Source: Roseateles saccharophilus (lineage in GTDB: Bacteria > Pseudomonadota > Gammaproteobacteria > Burkholderiales > Burkholderiaceae_C). Taken from it: 64,000 nucleotides of DNA. Shown piece by piece: positions 55,090-63,934 of this stretch. The translations under genes were made by a program, and so were the position numbers. Location: positions 248,001-312,000 of the forward strand of contig NZ_SMBU01000002.1 in NCBI RefSeq assembly GCF_004342485.1, read 5' to 3'. The notes under the pieces were generated by a model. It searched no databases. It had not been told where the DNA came from and worked only from the letters and a program-made list of their open reading frames with translations. Positions within the stretch are counted from its first letter, which is position 1. The number at the start of each line of letters is the position of its first letter.

Positions 55090-57542
55090 GCACCCGTCCC
55101 GAAATCGGCGGGTGCCACGCGGGCGCGGCCCTGGGCGTCCAGTCGCAGCGCCAGGCGTCGCCCGCGGCAGCGCAGCGCGACGCTGGCGTGCGCAGGCCCG
55201 CGCAGCTGCAGCCGGCGCAGCCGCCCGTCCTGCCAGTCGACGTCCACCTCCACGCCGCCATGGGCCCGCACGCCATGCAGGCGCCCCTGGGGCCAGGCCT
55301 TGGGCAGGGCGGCCAGCAGGTGGATCTCACCACCCCATGACTGCACGATCATGTCCAGGATGGCCGCCGCGCCGCCGAAGTTGCCGTCGATCTGGAAGGG
55401 CGGGTGGGCGTCGAACATATTGGGGTAGGTACGCGCCGGCCCGAGCAGCCCCTGCAGGATCTTGTAGGCGCGCTCGCCATCGCCCAGGCGGGTCCACAGC
55501 GCCAGCCGCCAGGCCGTGGCCCAGCCAGTGCTCTCGTCGCCGCGGGCGTTCAGCGTCACGCGCGCGGCCTGGGCCAGTTCGGGTGTGTCGCGCACGTTGA
55601 CCTGCTCGCTGGGGTAGACGGCGTAGAGGTGGGAGACGTGGCGATGGCGCTGGTCGGCAGCGCCCGCGTCCCAGTCCTCCAGCCATTCCTGCAGCTGGCC
55701 CTGCGCGCCGATGCGGTCGGCCGGCAGGCGCTCGCGCGCCTGGCGCACGGTTTGCGAGAAGGCCGTGTCCACCGGGCCCAGCTGCTGCTGCGCCGCCAGC
55801 GTCGCGTCGAAGAGGTCGCGCAGGATCTGGCGGTCCATCGCCGGCCCGGCGCACAGGGCCACGCCGGCGTGATGCTCGTTCTCGGGCGACAGCGAGGGCG
55901 ACGTGACCAGGCCGTGGCCTTGCGAGTCCTGGATCAGCGTGTCGAGGAAGAACTCCGTGGCGCCGACGAAAAGCGGCACCAGGCGCCGCAGCAGGGCCTG
56001 GTCGGGCTGGTACTGGAACTGCTGCCACAGCGTCGTGCAGAGCCAGGCGCCGCCCATGGGCCACATGCCCCACAGCGGGCCGTCGATGGGGGCCGTGGCC
56101 CGCCACAGGTCGGTGTTGTGATGGGCCATCCAGCCGCGCGCGCCGTAGCTGTCGCGGGCGGTGCGGGCGCCGGTGACGGCCAGGTCCTCGACCATCTTCA
56201 GCAGCGGCTCAAGACATTCGCCGAGATTGGCCGGCCCCGCGGGCCAGTAGTTCATCTCGGTGTTGATGTTGATCGTGTACTTGCCTTCCCACGGCGGGTG
56301 CAGGACTTCGTTCCACAGCCCCTGCAGATTGGCCGGCTGGCTGCCCGGCCGCGACGACGACATCAGCAGATAGCGCGCGTACTGGACGTACATTGCCGTG
56401 AGCGCGGCGTCGGGCTGCTGCGGCACGTCCTGGATGCGGGCGTTGGTCGGGCGTGCATTGGCCTCATGGCCGCCGAGGTCGATGTGCAGGCGGCGGAACA
56501 GCGCGCGGTGGGCCTTGACGTGGTCGTCGCGCAGCCGGGCGAAGGGCTTGCGCGCGGCCATCGTGGTGTGCTGGCGCACGGTCGCGACCGGGTCGCCGCC
56601 TGTGTCCTGGTAGTTGACATAGCTGGTCTCGCCGGCCACCAGCAGCGTCAGCCGGCGTGATCCCCGCACGCGCAGCTGGTCGCCGATGGCCTCGATCTGC
56701 CCGTCGCCCGCCGCCTGCACGCGCAGCGCGTAGCGCAGCTGGCCCGCGATGCCGAAGGCAGACACATTGCGGCCCTCGATCAGCAGCGCGTCGCTGCCAT
56801 CGGCGCGGACCGTCAGCGCGGCCGGCCGCTTCTCGGCATGGAGGGATTCGCGATGATCCCAGGGCGCGCCGACGTAGACCACGCCGTGGGCGTCGTACTT
56901 CGTGTCGCCGAAGCCGCCGTAGGGCTGGTAGTCGGGGTGGCGATAACCGAGGTCCAGGTTGATCACGCCGTCGCCCACGACCTCCAGGCGGATCACGGTC
57001 ACCTGGTCGGGTTCGCTACAGAAGGCCTCCCGCTGGTGGCGTGCGCTGCCGTCGAAGAAGCTGGTCAGCGCGATGGCGCTGTCGAGGTCGAGGCTGCGGT
57101 GGTAGCGCGCCGCGCCTTTGAGGCCGGGGAAGTCCAGCAGCAGGTCACCTGCGCCGCTGAAGGGCATCTGCTTGATCGGCCGGCCCATCAACGCCTCGGA
57201 GGTCAGCTCGTTGGCCTCCTTCCAGCGCTGCTGGGCTATCAGCTGGCGCACTTGGGGCAGGGCGTCGCGGAACTTGGGGTTGTCCGCGACGTAGGGGCCG
57301 CCGCCGTAAAGCGTGTCGATGTTGAACTGCAGGCGCTCCTGCGCCGCCCGGCCGAAGACCATGGTGCCCAGACGGCCGTTTCCCAAGGGGAGGGCTTCGA
57401 TCCAGGGGCCGGCGGGTTGGTCGTACCAGAGTGTGAGCGCGTCGTCGGCCAGGCGCGCGGCGCCGCTGCGCGCAAAGGCGGGCAGGGCGGACAGGCTGCA
57501 GGCCAGCGTGCTGCCGACGATGAAGCTGCGGCGGGTGCTCAT
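55086..57542 (-). CDS. GH95 alpha-L-fucosidase (alpha-1,2) or alpha-L-galactosidase
   Basis: 818 residues, Tat-like signal (MSTRRSFIVGSTLACSLSAL). N-terminal beta domain with LWYDQPAGPWIEALPLGNGR, then the (alpha/alpha)6 barrel. Catalytic set by comparison with the Bifidobacterium enzyme AfcA: Asn425/Asn427 in TININTEMNYW, Glu554 in TSPSLSPENEH, Asp719 in FQIDGNFGG; all present. Inverting hydrolase that removes Fuc-alpha-1,2-Gal, the terminal unit of the F side chain of xyloglucan. Length fits the family. ATG 57542 overlaps the SGNH gene stop (ATGA) and its own stop overlaps the GH43 start. Confidence 0.94.
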   Translation of the reverse strand: MSTRRSFIVGSTLACSLSALPAFARSGAARLADDALTLWYDQPAGPWIEALPLGNGRLGTMVFGRAAQERLQFNIDTLYGGGPYVADNPKFRDALPQVRQLIAQQRWKEANELTSEALMGRPIKQMPFSGAGDLLLDFPGLKGAARYHRSLDLDSAIALTSFFDGSARHQREAFCSEPDQVTVIRLEVVGDGVINLDLGYRHPDYQPYGGFGDTKYDAHGVVYVGAPWDHRESLHAEKRPAALTVRADGSDALLIEGRNVSAFGIAGQLRYALRVQAAGDGQIEAIGDQLRVRGSRRLTLLVAGETSYVNYQDTGGDPVATVRQHTTMAARKPFARLRDDHVKAHRALFRRLHIDLGGHEANARPTNARIQDVPQQPDAALTAMYVQYARYLLMSSSRPGSQPANLQGLWNEVLHPPWEGKYTININTEMNYWPAGPANLGECLEPLLKMVEDLAVTGARTARDSYGARGWMAHHNTDLWRATAPIDGPLWGMWPMGGAWLCTTLWQQFQYQPDQALLRRLVPLFVGATEFFLDTLIQDSQGHGLVTSPSLSPENEHHAGVALCAGPAMDRQILRDLFDATLAAQQQLGPVDTAFSQTVRQARERLPADRIGAQGQLQEWLEDWDAGAADQRHRHVSHLYAVYPSEQVNVRDTPELAQAARVTLNARGDESTGWATAWRLALWTRLGDGERAYKILQGLLGPARTYPNMFDAHPPFQIDGNFGGAAAILDMIVQSWGGEIHLLAALPKAWPQGRLHGVRAHGGVEVDVDWQDGRLRRLQLRGPAHASVALRCRGRRLALRLDAQGRARVAPADFGTGA

Positions 57543-58837
57543 CGCGCCACCCCCATCAGCTGCTGCAGCGTCGGTGCCATGGCGCGCTGCCAGATCTCGT
57601 AGCCGCGCTCGTTGGGATGCAGCAGGTCGGGCATGACCTCCTTGCTGAGCGTGCCGTCGGGTTGAAGCAGGGCCGCGCCGATGTCCAGGAAGTGGATCTG
57701 GCGGCCGTCGGCATAGCCCTGGATGATCTGGTTGACGCGCTGGTTGATGCCGCGCAAGAAGTCGTCGGGCTTCTCGCCACGCGGGAAGATGGCTAGCAGC
57801 AGGACCTGCGCGTTTGGCAAGCGCCGGCGGATCTCGTCGAGCAGACGCTTGATGCCGGCGGCCGTGGTCTCGGGGTTCTCGGCGCGGTGGCCGCTGTTGT
57901 TGGTGCCGATCATCAGCACGACGGCCTTGGGTGCGAGGCCATCGATCTCGCCATGCTGCAGGCGCCACAGCGCGTTCTCAGTGCGGTCACCGCCGAAGCC
58001 CAGCGCCAGCCCGTGGAGGGGGGCGAAATGACGCTGCCAGACCTCGCGGCCCTCCTTCTCCCAGCCCTGGGTGATGGAGTCGCCGATGAAGACGACTTCG
58101 GGCGGCGTGCCGGCGGCGAGGAGCTGGCGCTTCTCTTCCAGCTTCTGCTCGTGGCGAGGCTTCCACCAGTCGATGGACCAGGACTCGTTGAGCATGGCCG
58201 GCGTGACCGACTCGCTGCGGTAGTCGGGGCAGGCCAGGCCCGGCACGGACGCGCGGGTCAGGCGCACATTGGCGACGCTGACGCGACCGCTGCCGGTGCC
58301 TTCGAGCCCAAAGGGCAGGGTGACGGCGGAAAAGTCGGCCCCCTCGCGGGCGAAGCAGCTCATGGACAGGGCCACGTGCTGCCAGCCCTTGCCGGCCCAG
58401 CCGCGAGCCGGCTCAAGGAGGTTGACGGCGCGCTCGCAGCCGGCGCCGCAACCCAGCTTCACGCTCACGCCGCCCTGCGCGAGCACGCCGACGTCGAGGT
58501 CGAATTCCAGCATGCCGTCGGCGTAGGGGCGCAGGTCGAGCGGCTTGCGGCTTTCGATGCGGAGCATGGACTGCCACAGGTCGCGCCATTCGAAGGTCAG
58601 TGCATCGCGCCGGCCGGCGCCGACGTGGGCGCTGGCGCCTGCGAAGGCGTTGCCGCCATGGTCGGCCTTGGGTGCCGGCGCGACGACGCCGTCGCTGGTC
58701 AGCTCGGCCTGGGCTTCCCAGTGGCCGACGGTGACGCGCCAGGCGTCGGTCGGGGCGGGCAGGATGACGAGGTCCTGGGCATGTGCCAGAACGGTGGCGG
58801 CAAGCAAGGCGGATGCGATGAGGTTGCGGTACTGCAT
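57539..58837 (-). CDS. SGNH/GDSL esterase with N-terminal ExoP-type galactose-binding domain
   Basis: 432 residues with signal peptide MQYRNLIASALLAATVLAHA. Residues ~25-200 resemble the galactose-binding-like domain seen at the C-terminus of ExoP-type GH3 glucanases (AWRVTVGHWEAQAELTSDGV). The SGNH domain (~215-430) shows FIGDSITQGWEKEG (Ser ~254), GFGGDRTENALWRL, LMIGTNNSG and the Asp/His block DLLHPNERG. It belongs to the PAF-acetylhydrolase-like group that includes carbohydrate acetylesterases. Probable second deacetylase of the locus, perhaps acting on glucose- or arabinose-linked acetyls, as in solanaceous xyloglucan; that is inference. Confidence 0.85.
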   Translation of the reverse strand: MQYRNLIASALLAATVLAHAQDLVILPAPTDAWRVTVGHWEAQAELTSDGVVAPAPKADHGGNAFAGASAHVGAGRRDALTFEWRDLWQSMLRIESRKPLDLRPYADGMLEFDLDVGVLAQGGVSVKLGCGAGCERAVNLLEPARGWAGKGWQHVALSMSCFAREGADFSAVTLPFGLEGTGSGRVSVANVRLTRASVPGLACPDYRSESVTPAMLNESWSIDWWKPRHEQKLEEKRQLLAAGTPPEVVFIGDSITQGWEKEGREVWQRHFAPLHGLALGFGGDRTENALWRLQHGEIDGLAPKAVVLMIGTNNSGHRAENPETTAAGIKRLLDEIRRRLPNAQVLLLAIFPRGEKPDDFLRGINQRVNQIIQGYADGRQIHFLDIGAALLQPDGTLSKEVMPDLLHPNERGYEIWQRAMAPTLQQLMGVAR

Positions 58838-58855
58838 GGAAGCGATGGGAGGGGG

Positions 58856-60511
58856 TCAGCGGTAGCGGCCCAGCTTGACCTTGATGACGCGCGGATTGGC
58901 CGTGAAGTTCAGGCCCCAGTCGACCTGATCGCCGTTCCAGCGGCGCTCCATGACCCACTGGCCGTCGGGGCCGAAGCGGCCTTCCTCGACGTGGTCGATG
59001 AGCACCCTGCCGCTGGCCTCGGCGTCGTCGATGCGCACGCGCGCCTGCTGGCCGACGAGGATGAATTCGTCGTCGCCGAGCTGGGCAATGGCCACGCCGC
59101 CGGAGGGCGTCGCGGCATGGGCGGGCAGCTCTTTCTGATTGCCAGGCCATTCGCGCTCGCCGAACTGCCACTGGCCGAAGGTCACGTGGGCCTTCCAGCC
59201 CTTCATCGCGACGAACTGGTCGGCATGGTCGTCGGGCTCGGCGACGCCATGAGTGCGGCCTTCGTAGGCCCAGCGTGCCCACTGGCGCTGCATGGGCCGG
59301 AAGGCGGCATAGACCCTGGCGAAGGGCTCGATCATGCCCTTGTCGCTGGCCTTGGCGCCGAGGGGGAAGTTGGCGTAGTCGAAGTAGTCGATGCCGAAGG
59401 GCGCTACACCCAGGCTGCCGCGACCGAGGATTTGATAAACGTAGCGGGCGTATGCGGCGGCGTTGCCGAGTTCGGGCACCCACAGCGGGTTGTCGGCGCG
59501 CTGAAACTTGTCCAGATGTGCTGCGACCTTGACCGACTCGGGGTGATAGATGTCCGGGCCGACGATGTCGATATGGGGCGCGACGGCCTTGTAGATGTCG
59601 ATGACGTCGTAGGTCGGGCCGCCGCTGGCGAAGTCCTTGTTCCAGGGCTTGGGCGGCTGCTCCAGCGGGTCGCGCAGTGCGTTGTTGACGTACATCGGCA
59701 GGTTGTGCACGGCGCGGCCGGCCCTGGCGATCTCCTCGATGTAGCGGGCGATGGCCCAGGCATGGAAATACTCGTCGGCGTAGTCACCATAGACCTCGCG
59801 CCAGCTGCCCGAGCTCTTGGCCACCGGCTTCTTGCGGGCCAGGACCGCGGCCGGTACTGGTTGCTCGAAGGCAGCTTGTGCGGCCTTGCCGAAGTCGCGC
59901 GCCAGGCCGAAGGTGCCGACCTCGTTTTCCACCTGCACCATCAGCACGGTGTGCTGATGGTCATCCACCCGCTTCAGATGCGTCATCAGCGCGGTGAAGG
60001 CGCGCTTGTCGGCATGGAGCGTCGCCTCGCCGAAGGGGGACAGGCAATAGCTGTCCTTGCCGGTCGCGTCGACCATGCGCGGGAAGCGCCGGTTGTCGAA
60101 CTTGACCCAGGCCGGTGTGTATTGGGGGCTGGTGTTCTTCCAGGTGCCGAACCACAGCAGCACGACGCGCACCTGATGCTCGCGCGCCTGCTTCAGCAGG
60201 GTGTCGATGAAGGAAAAGTCGAAGCGGCCCTCGACCGGCTCGATCTGCTCCCAGGCCACCGGCACCTCGACTGTGTTGGCGTGGATGTCGGCGATGGCGG
60301 GCCAGACCTTGTCCAGGGCCTTGGGATAGTTGCTGGAGTTGTGGACCTGGGCGCCGAGGATGGTGAAGGGCTGGCCGTCGACGAGCAGGGCGTGGCGGTC
60401 TCCCTCGTGTACGAGCTGTGGACGCTCTGCCGGCGCGGCGACGGCGAGGGTCCACGGGAACAGGAGAACCAGCGCCGCCATGCGAAGGCGGTTGGAGCGA
60501 AGCTTGGGCAT
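58856..60511 (-). CDS. Beta-galactosidase GH35 (DUF5597 type)
   Basis: 551 residues with signal peptide ending LAVAAPA. Barrel: [37 protein letters not shown], acid/base Glu in [12 protein letters not shown] (~194), nucleophile Glu in [10 protein letters not shown] (~344). The C-terminal domain ([20 protein letters not shown]) is the DUF5597 type. The same layout occurs in the Cellvibrio xyloglucan-locus beta-galactosidase Bgl35A, which removes galactose from L side chains. First glycosidase after the TonB receptor; a 12-bp hairpin lies just before its start and no clear ribosome-binding site is visible. Confidence 0.92.
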   Translation of the reverse strand: MPKLRSNRLRMAALVLLFPWTLAVAAPAERPQLVHEGDRHALLVDGQPFTILGAQVHNSSNYPKALDKVWPAIADIHANTVEVPVAWEQIEPVEGRFDFSFIDTLLKQAREHQVRVVLLWFGTWKNTSPQYTPAWVKFDNRRFPRMVDATGKDSYCLSPFGEATLHADKRAFTALMTHLKRVDDHQHTVLMVQVENEVGTFGLARDFGKAAQAAFEQPVPAAVLARKKPVAKSSGSWREVYGDYADEYFHAWAIARYIEEIARAGRAVHNLPMYVNNALRDPLEQPPKPWNKDFASGGPTYDVIDIYKAVAPHIDIVGPDIYHPESVKVAAHLDKFQRADNPLWVPELGNAAAYARYVYQILGRGSLGVAPFGIDYFDYANFPLGAKASDKGMIEPFARVYAAFRPMQRQWARWAYEGRTHGVAEPDDHADQFVAMKGWKAHVTFGQWQFGEREWPGNQKELPAHAATPSGGVAIAQLGDDEFILVGQQARVRIDDAEASGRVLIDHVEEGRFGPDGQWVMERRWNGDQVDWGLNFTANPRVIKVKLGRYR

Positions 60512-60522
60512 AAGTCGGCGTG

Positions 60523-60548
60523 CCCGTCCGCGCCGTGGCGCGGACGGG
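60523..60548 (-). promoter_or_regulatory. Perfect 12-bp hairpin between the TonB receptor and GH35 genes
   Basis: CCCGTCCGCGCC and GGCGCGGACGGG are exact inverted repeats separated by 2 nt. No T-run follows in the leftward direction, so it is more likely an mRNA-stabilising or processing structure than a terminator. It ends 11 nt before the GH35 ATG. Confidence 0.6.
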
Positions 60549-60557
60549 GAAGAAGGC

Positions 60558-63500
60558 TCAGAACGAATAGCGCATTTGCACGGTGTAGCGCCGGCCGGTG
60601 TAGAAGGCCGACCTTTGCATCAGGCCGATACCCTGCTGCATGTACTGCTTGTACAGGGCATCGTTGAGGTTCTGCGCTTCGAACGAGACGCCGAGGTCGT
60701 CGTTGACCTTGTAGTGAACGCCCATGTCGACCTGGCCGTAGGCTCCGCCCCAGGTCGGCAGCGAGAAGTTCGACGAGAACGGCTTCTTGTAGTTCGGGCT
60801 GTTGGGGTTGTAGTCCCAGCCGTTGCCGAAGTCGTCGTTCGTGCCGAAGGCATTGGCCGCCTGCAGGTACTTCGAGCGCCAGCTGTAGGCAATGCGTGCC
60901 GAGAGCGGACCGTAGTCGTAGAGCAGGGCGAGGTTGAACGCCCTGCGCGACATGCCCGGCAACGGCAGGTTGCCGATGACGTGGCCGTTGGTGTCGCAGC
61001 CGTAGAGATTGCGCGCCAGCTCCGTTTCGACCGTGCCCCGCGGCGTGCACCACTCGAGGTTGATCTTGTCGTACATGGTCATGGTGCTGTCGATGAGGGT
61101 GACGTTGCCCGACACCCCAAAGCCCGACAGCCAACCCGGCAGCTTGTCGAAGTACTGCTGGTAACCCACCTCGATGCCGCGCGTCTTGCCCTTGGCGCCA
61201 TTGACGGGCGCGGTGATCGCGAAGTCATGCGGCTGGCCGCTAGTGTCCGAGACCCGGTAGTAGCCCGTCTGGCCAATGACGACGTCCCTGAGCTGCTTGT
61301 CGAACACCGCCACCGTGAAAGAACTGGTCGGGCCGAAGTAATACTCCGCCGTCAGGTCGAGGTTGTTCGACTTGACGGGCTTGAGCATGGGGTTGCCCCG
61401 GGCCGACCCGGTGTAGGAGATCGAGTCGACCACCGTGTGGCCGCTGGCATCCTGGTGCGTCTGCACGGTCTGAGAGATCGTCGTGTAGGCCTGCATCTGG
61501 TACAGGTCCGGCCGGGAAACACCCTTGGACAGCGCCATGCGGTATTGCAGCTTGTCGTTTGCCTTCATGCGAAGGTTCAGGCTGGGCAAGACGCTGGAGT
61601 AGGCGTTGTGGAAAGTTTGCAGCTCGGCCTTGGGTTCGAGTACGGGCACGCCGGGGTTCTGCTGGTAGTTCGGCACCGTGAGGATGGTGTTGCCCACCGC
61701 GTCGGCCTGCGTATAGACCGCGCGAACGCCCACGTTGCCGTCCACCGGATAGGCAAGGTCGTCGAAGCTGAAGCGCAGCTGGCCGTAGACCGCCTGGGTG
61801 CGTTCGTTCTGCTCGTTGCGGCCCTTGTCGTCGCCGTATTGGGCCGGGTTCCAGTGGGCCCAGCAGGGGCTGACCTGGCAGACCAGGTCGGCATAGCCGT
61901 GGACTTTCTTGAAACCGGCGTCGTTGAGCAGGTTCATGTCCGGCACGACGATGGGCGCCGGCATCGGACCCTTGCCGTTGAAGAAATTGTTGAAAGGCTG
62001 GATGTGGGTGTCGCCCTTGAAGCGCGGGTCACTCATCCAGGCGAGCTGGCTGAACGGCTGCCATCCATCCTTGCCCACGGCCCACGGCTGCGTGATCTGC
62101 GCCCACTCGGAGTCGTGTGTCGACTGGGTGATTGCACCGCGATGGGTCAGTCGGAAGCCGAAGCGCAGGTCGTTGAGCACCGCGTCGTCGAAGTTCAGCT
62201 TGCCATCGACGCGCCACGCGGTTTCGCTGGCCGTCGCATGGTCCCGGTGCTCCTGGGCGGAGCCCCAGTAGTAGTTGCTCGCGTCAGCGAGGAAGGCACG
62301 GTCAGCGGCGTCGAAATTGAAGCTGGGCGTCGACGTCGTGAAATCGACCTGCTGCTTGGGCATCCAGCCGCCGGTGCCGATCAGGTAGTCGGTGCCGTCG
62401 CTGATGGCCTTGATGTGCTGAAGGTCGGAGCGCAGAGTCAGGCTGGGCGACACCTTCGCGGTGATGTTCCAGGCGATGTCCCGGGTGTCCGCCGTGCGGC
62501 CGGCGTGACGCGAAAGGGTGGCAAAGCCCAGGCCGTGGATGGCCCCGCCGGGCGCGCCGTCCCCCGGGGCCCGGAGCGTCCCGGTCAACAGCGCGTCATT
62601 GGCGTCGAAGGTGGCGCCGGGGTCGAGCGTGATTTGGGTGTTGGTGCCGCCCACGGACATGCCGTTTTCCCGCGTGTCCATCTTGTACTTCGAGCGGAAG
62701 TAGGTGAGCGAGGACGAGACGTCGTTCTTGCGCCACTGCAGCGCGCCGTATAGGCCATCGCGCGTGCGGTCGAAGTCGCTTGCGCTCCAGGAGCCGCCCT
62801 TGCTGATCCAGCGCAGCTTGCCGCTGGTGTCGCCGATGAGGGCATCGGTGCGCGGGTAATACGGCTCGACGAACACGCCGTTGGCGCGCGTGGCGATCTT
62901 GGAGTGCGCGATGTCGAGCAGGGCGCCGATCTCGCCCAGGTCGGTCTTCCAGCGGTTGGACACCAGTCCCGAGAACGACGGCTCGGCCTTGCCGCCGCGC
63001 AGTTGCTGGCGCGAGGTCTCGGCGGAGAAGGCCCCCTTGAACCCCTTGAAGTCGAAGGGCAGGGCGGTTCGCAGGTTCACCAGGCCGCCGATGGCGCCTT
63101 CGACCTGTTCCGCCGACGGGTTCTTGTAGACGTCGACGCCGGCCATCAGCTCGGGCGGCACGTCCTCGAAGCTCAGCGAGCGCCCGCCATTGGCGGAGAA
63201 GGAGTCGCGGCCGTTCAGTTCGGAACGCACGTAGCTCAGGCCGCGCACACTCACGCCGGTGCCCTCGGCGGCGAAGTGCATGACGCCATCGCCGACGCCC
63301 TGTTGGGGATCGGCGCGGTTCAGCGTGCGGTCGATGCTGACGCCGGCGATGCGTTGCAGCACCTCGGTGACGGATTTGTCGGGCAGCTTGCCGATGTCGT
63401 CCGCGACGATGGAGTCGACGACCTCGTCGGAGTTCTGCTTGATCTTCTGGGCCGATTGCAGCGCCGCGCGCTGGCCGCTGACGATGACGGTCTCGATCTT

Positions 63501-63632
63501 TTGCGGTTTGGCTTCGGCCGCCGAGGCGGCGGAGGCTGGCGCCGGGGCGGCCTGGCCCCAGGCCACGCCGGTGCAGAGCAGGGCCGCTTGTGCAGCGGCC
63601 AGCGAGATGGCGGTTCTGCGATGCTTGTTCAC
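60558..63632 (-). CDS. TonB-dependent outer-membrane receptor, carbohydrate type
   Basis: 1024 residues. Start is a GTG with AAAGGAG 6 nt upstream (63632); the frame is open upstream but without a ribosome site. Signal peptide ends near GVAWGQ. A TonB-box-like IETVIVSG leads into the plug ([40 protein letters not shown]), the signature of the Xanthomonas/Caulobacter receptor family TIGR01782. The beta-barrel ends with the C-terminal Phe of VQMRYSF, needed for outer-membrane assembly. Predicted to import xyloglucan oligosaccharides. First gene of the leftward array; TGGTC palindromes lie upstream. Confidence 0.93.
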   Translation of the reverse strand: MNKHRRTAISLAAAQAALLCTGVAWGQAAPAPASAASAAEAKPQKIETVIVSGQRAALQSAQKIKQNSDEVVDSIVADDIGKLPDKSVTEVLQRIAGVSIDRTLNRADPQQGVGDGVMHFAAEGTGVSVRGLSYVRSELNGRDSFSANGGRSLSFEDVPPELMAGVDVYKNPSAEQVEGAIGGLVNLRTALPFDFKGFKGAFSAETSRQQLRGGKAEPSFSGLVSNRWKTDLGEIGALLDIAHSKIATRANGVFVEPYYPRTDALIGDTSGKLRWISKGGSWSASDFDRTRDGLYGALQWRKNDVSSSLTYFRSKYKMDTRENGMSVGGTNTQITLDPGATFDANDALLTGTLRAPGDGAPGGAIHGLGFATLSRHAGRTADTRDIAWNITAKVSPSLTLRSDLQHIKAISDGTDYLIGTGGWMPKQQVDFTTSTPSFNFDAADRAFLADASNYYWGSAQEHRDHATASETAWRVDGKLNFDDAVLNDLRFGFRLTHRGAITQSTHDSEWAQITQPWAVGKDGWQPFSQLAWMSDPRFKGDTHIQPFNNFFNGKGPMPAPIVVPDMNLLNDAGFKKVHGYADLVCQVSPCWAHWNPAQYGDDKGRNEQNERTQAVYGQLRFSFDDLAYPVDGNVGVRAVYTQADAVGNTILTVPNYQQNPGVPVLEPKAELQTFHNAYSSVLPSLNLRMKANDKLQYRMALSKGVSRPDLYQMQAYTTISQTVQTHQDASGHTVVDSISYTGSARGNPMLKPVKSNNLDLTAEYYFGPTSSFTVAVFDKQLRDVVIGQTGYYRVSDTSGQPHDFAITAPVNGAKGKTRGIEVGYQQYFDKLPGWLSGFGVSGNVTLIDSTMTMYDKINLEWCTPRGTVETELARNLYGCDTNGHVIGNLPLPGMSRRAFNLALLYDYGPLSARIAYSWRSKYLQAANAFGTNDDFGNGWDYNPNSPNYKKPFSSNFSLPTWGGAYGQVDMGVHYKVNDDLGVSFEAQNLNDALYKQYMQQGIGLMQRSAFYTGRRYTVQMRYSF

Positions 63633-63765
63633 TGTGTCTCCTTTGAAGCTCTCTAGGGCTCTTTGACAGGGATCCGGCTCGGTGGCCGAAAGGGCAGGTC
63701 GGCGATCGCTTCCCGGTCGGGGCGCGTTGGCAGCGCTGTCAATGCGCACGCAAAAGTAAGGTCGC

Positions 63766-63776
63766 TGGTCAAACCA
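63766..63776. promoter_or_regulatory. GntR-type operator 1
   Basis: TGGTCAAACCA, an imperfect palindrome of the FadR-subfamily type. It overlaps a TTGACC that could be the -35 box of the TonB receptor gene, consistent with repression. Confidence 0.55.
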
Positions 63777-63809
63777 ATTCGGTCTTGCCACTTTGCCATA
63801 GGTCGATAG

Positions 63810-63820
63810 TGGTCAGACCA
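63810..63820. promoter_or_regulatory. GntR-type operator 2
   Basis: TGGTCAGACCA, a perfect palindrome around a central base, 44 bp from operator 1 (about four helical turns) in the divergent intergenic region. Confidence 0.65.
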
Positions 63821-63862
63821 GTGCATACCCCAATACGGTGATTTAAGCTTTGACGAGGTAAC

Positions 63863-63934
63863 ATGAAAAAAGGGCCGCGTGGTTGCGATACCATTTGGTC
63901 AGTCCAATTGTTGGGAGCTCAGCGGCATGTCTAG
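63863..63934 (+). CDS. Possible 23-codon leader ORF before the GntR gene
   Basis: ATG at 63863 with GAGG 5 nt upstream opens a 23-residue frame (MKKGPRGCDTIWSVQLLGAQ...) that stops at TAG 63932-63934, overlapping the GntR start by 8 bp. It contains operator 3. It could be a translational leader or chance. Confidence 0.25.
   Translation: MKKGPRGCDTIWSVQLLGAQRHV
63896..63906. promoter_or_regulatory. GntR-type operator 3
   Basis: TGGTCAGTCCA, one mismatch from the perfect palindrome, 86 bp from operator 2 and 21 bp before the regulator start, a position suited to autorepression. Confidence 0.5.
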
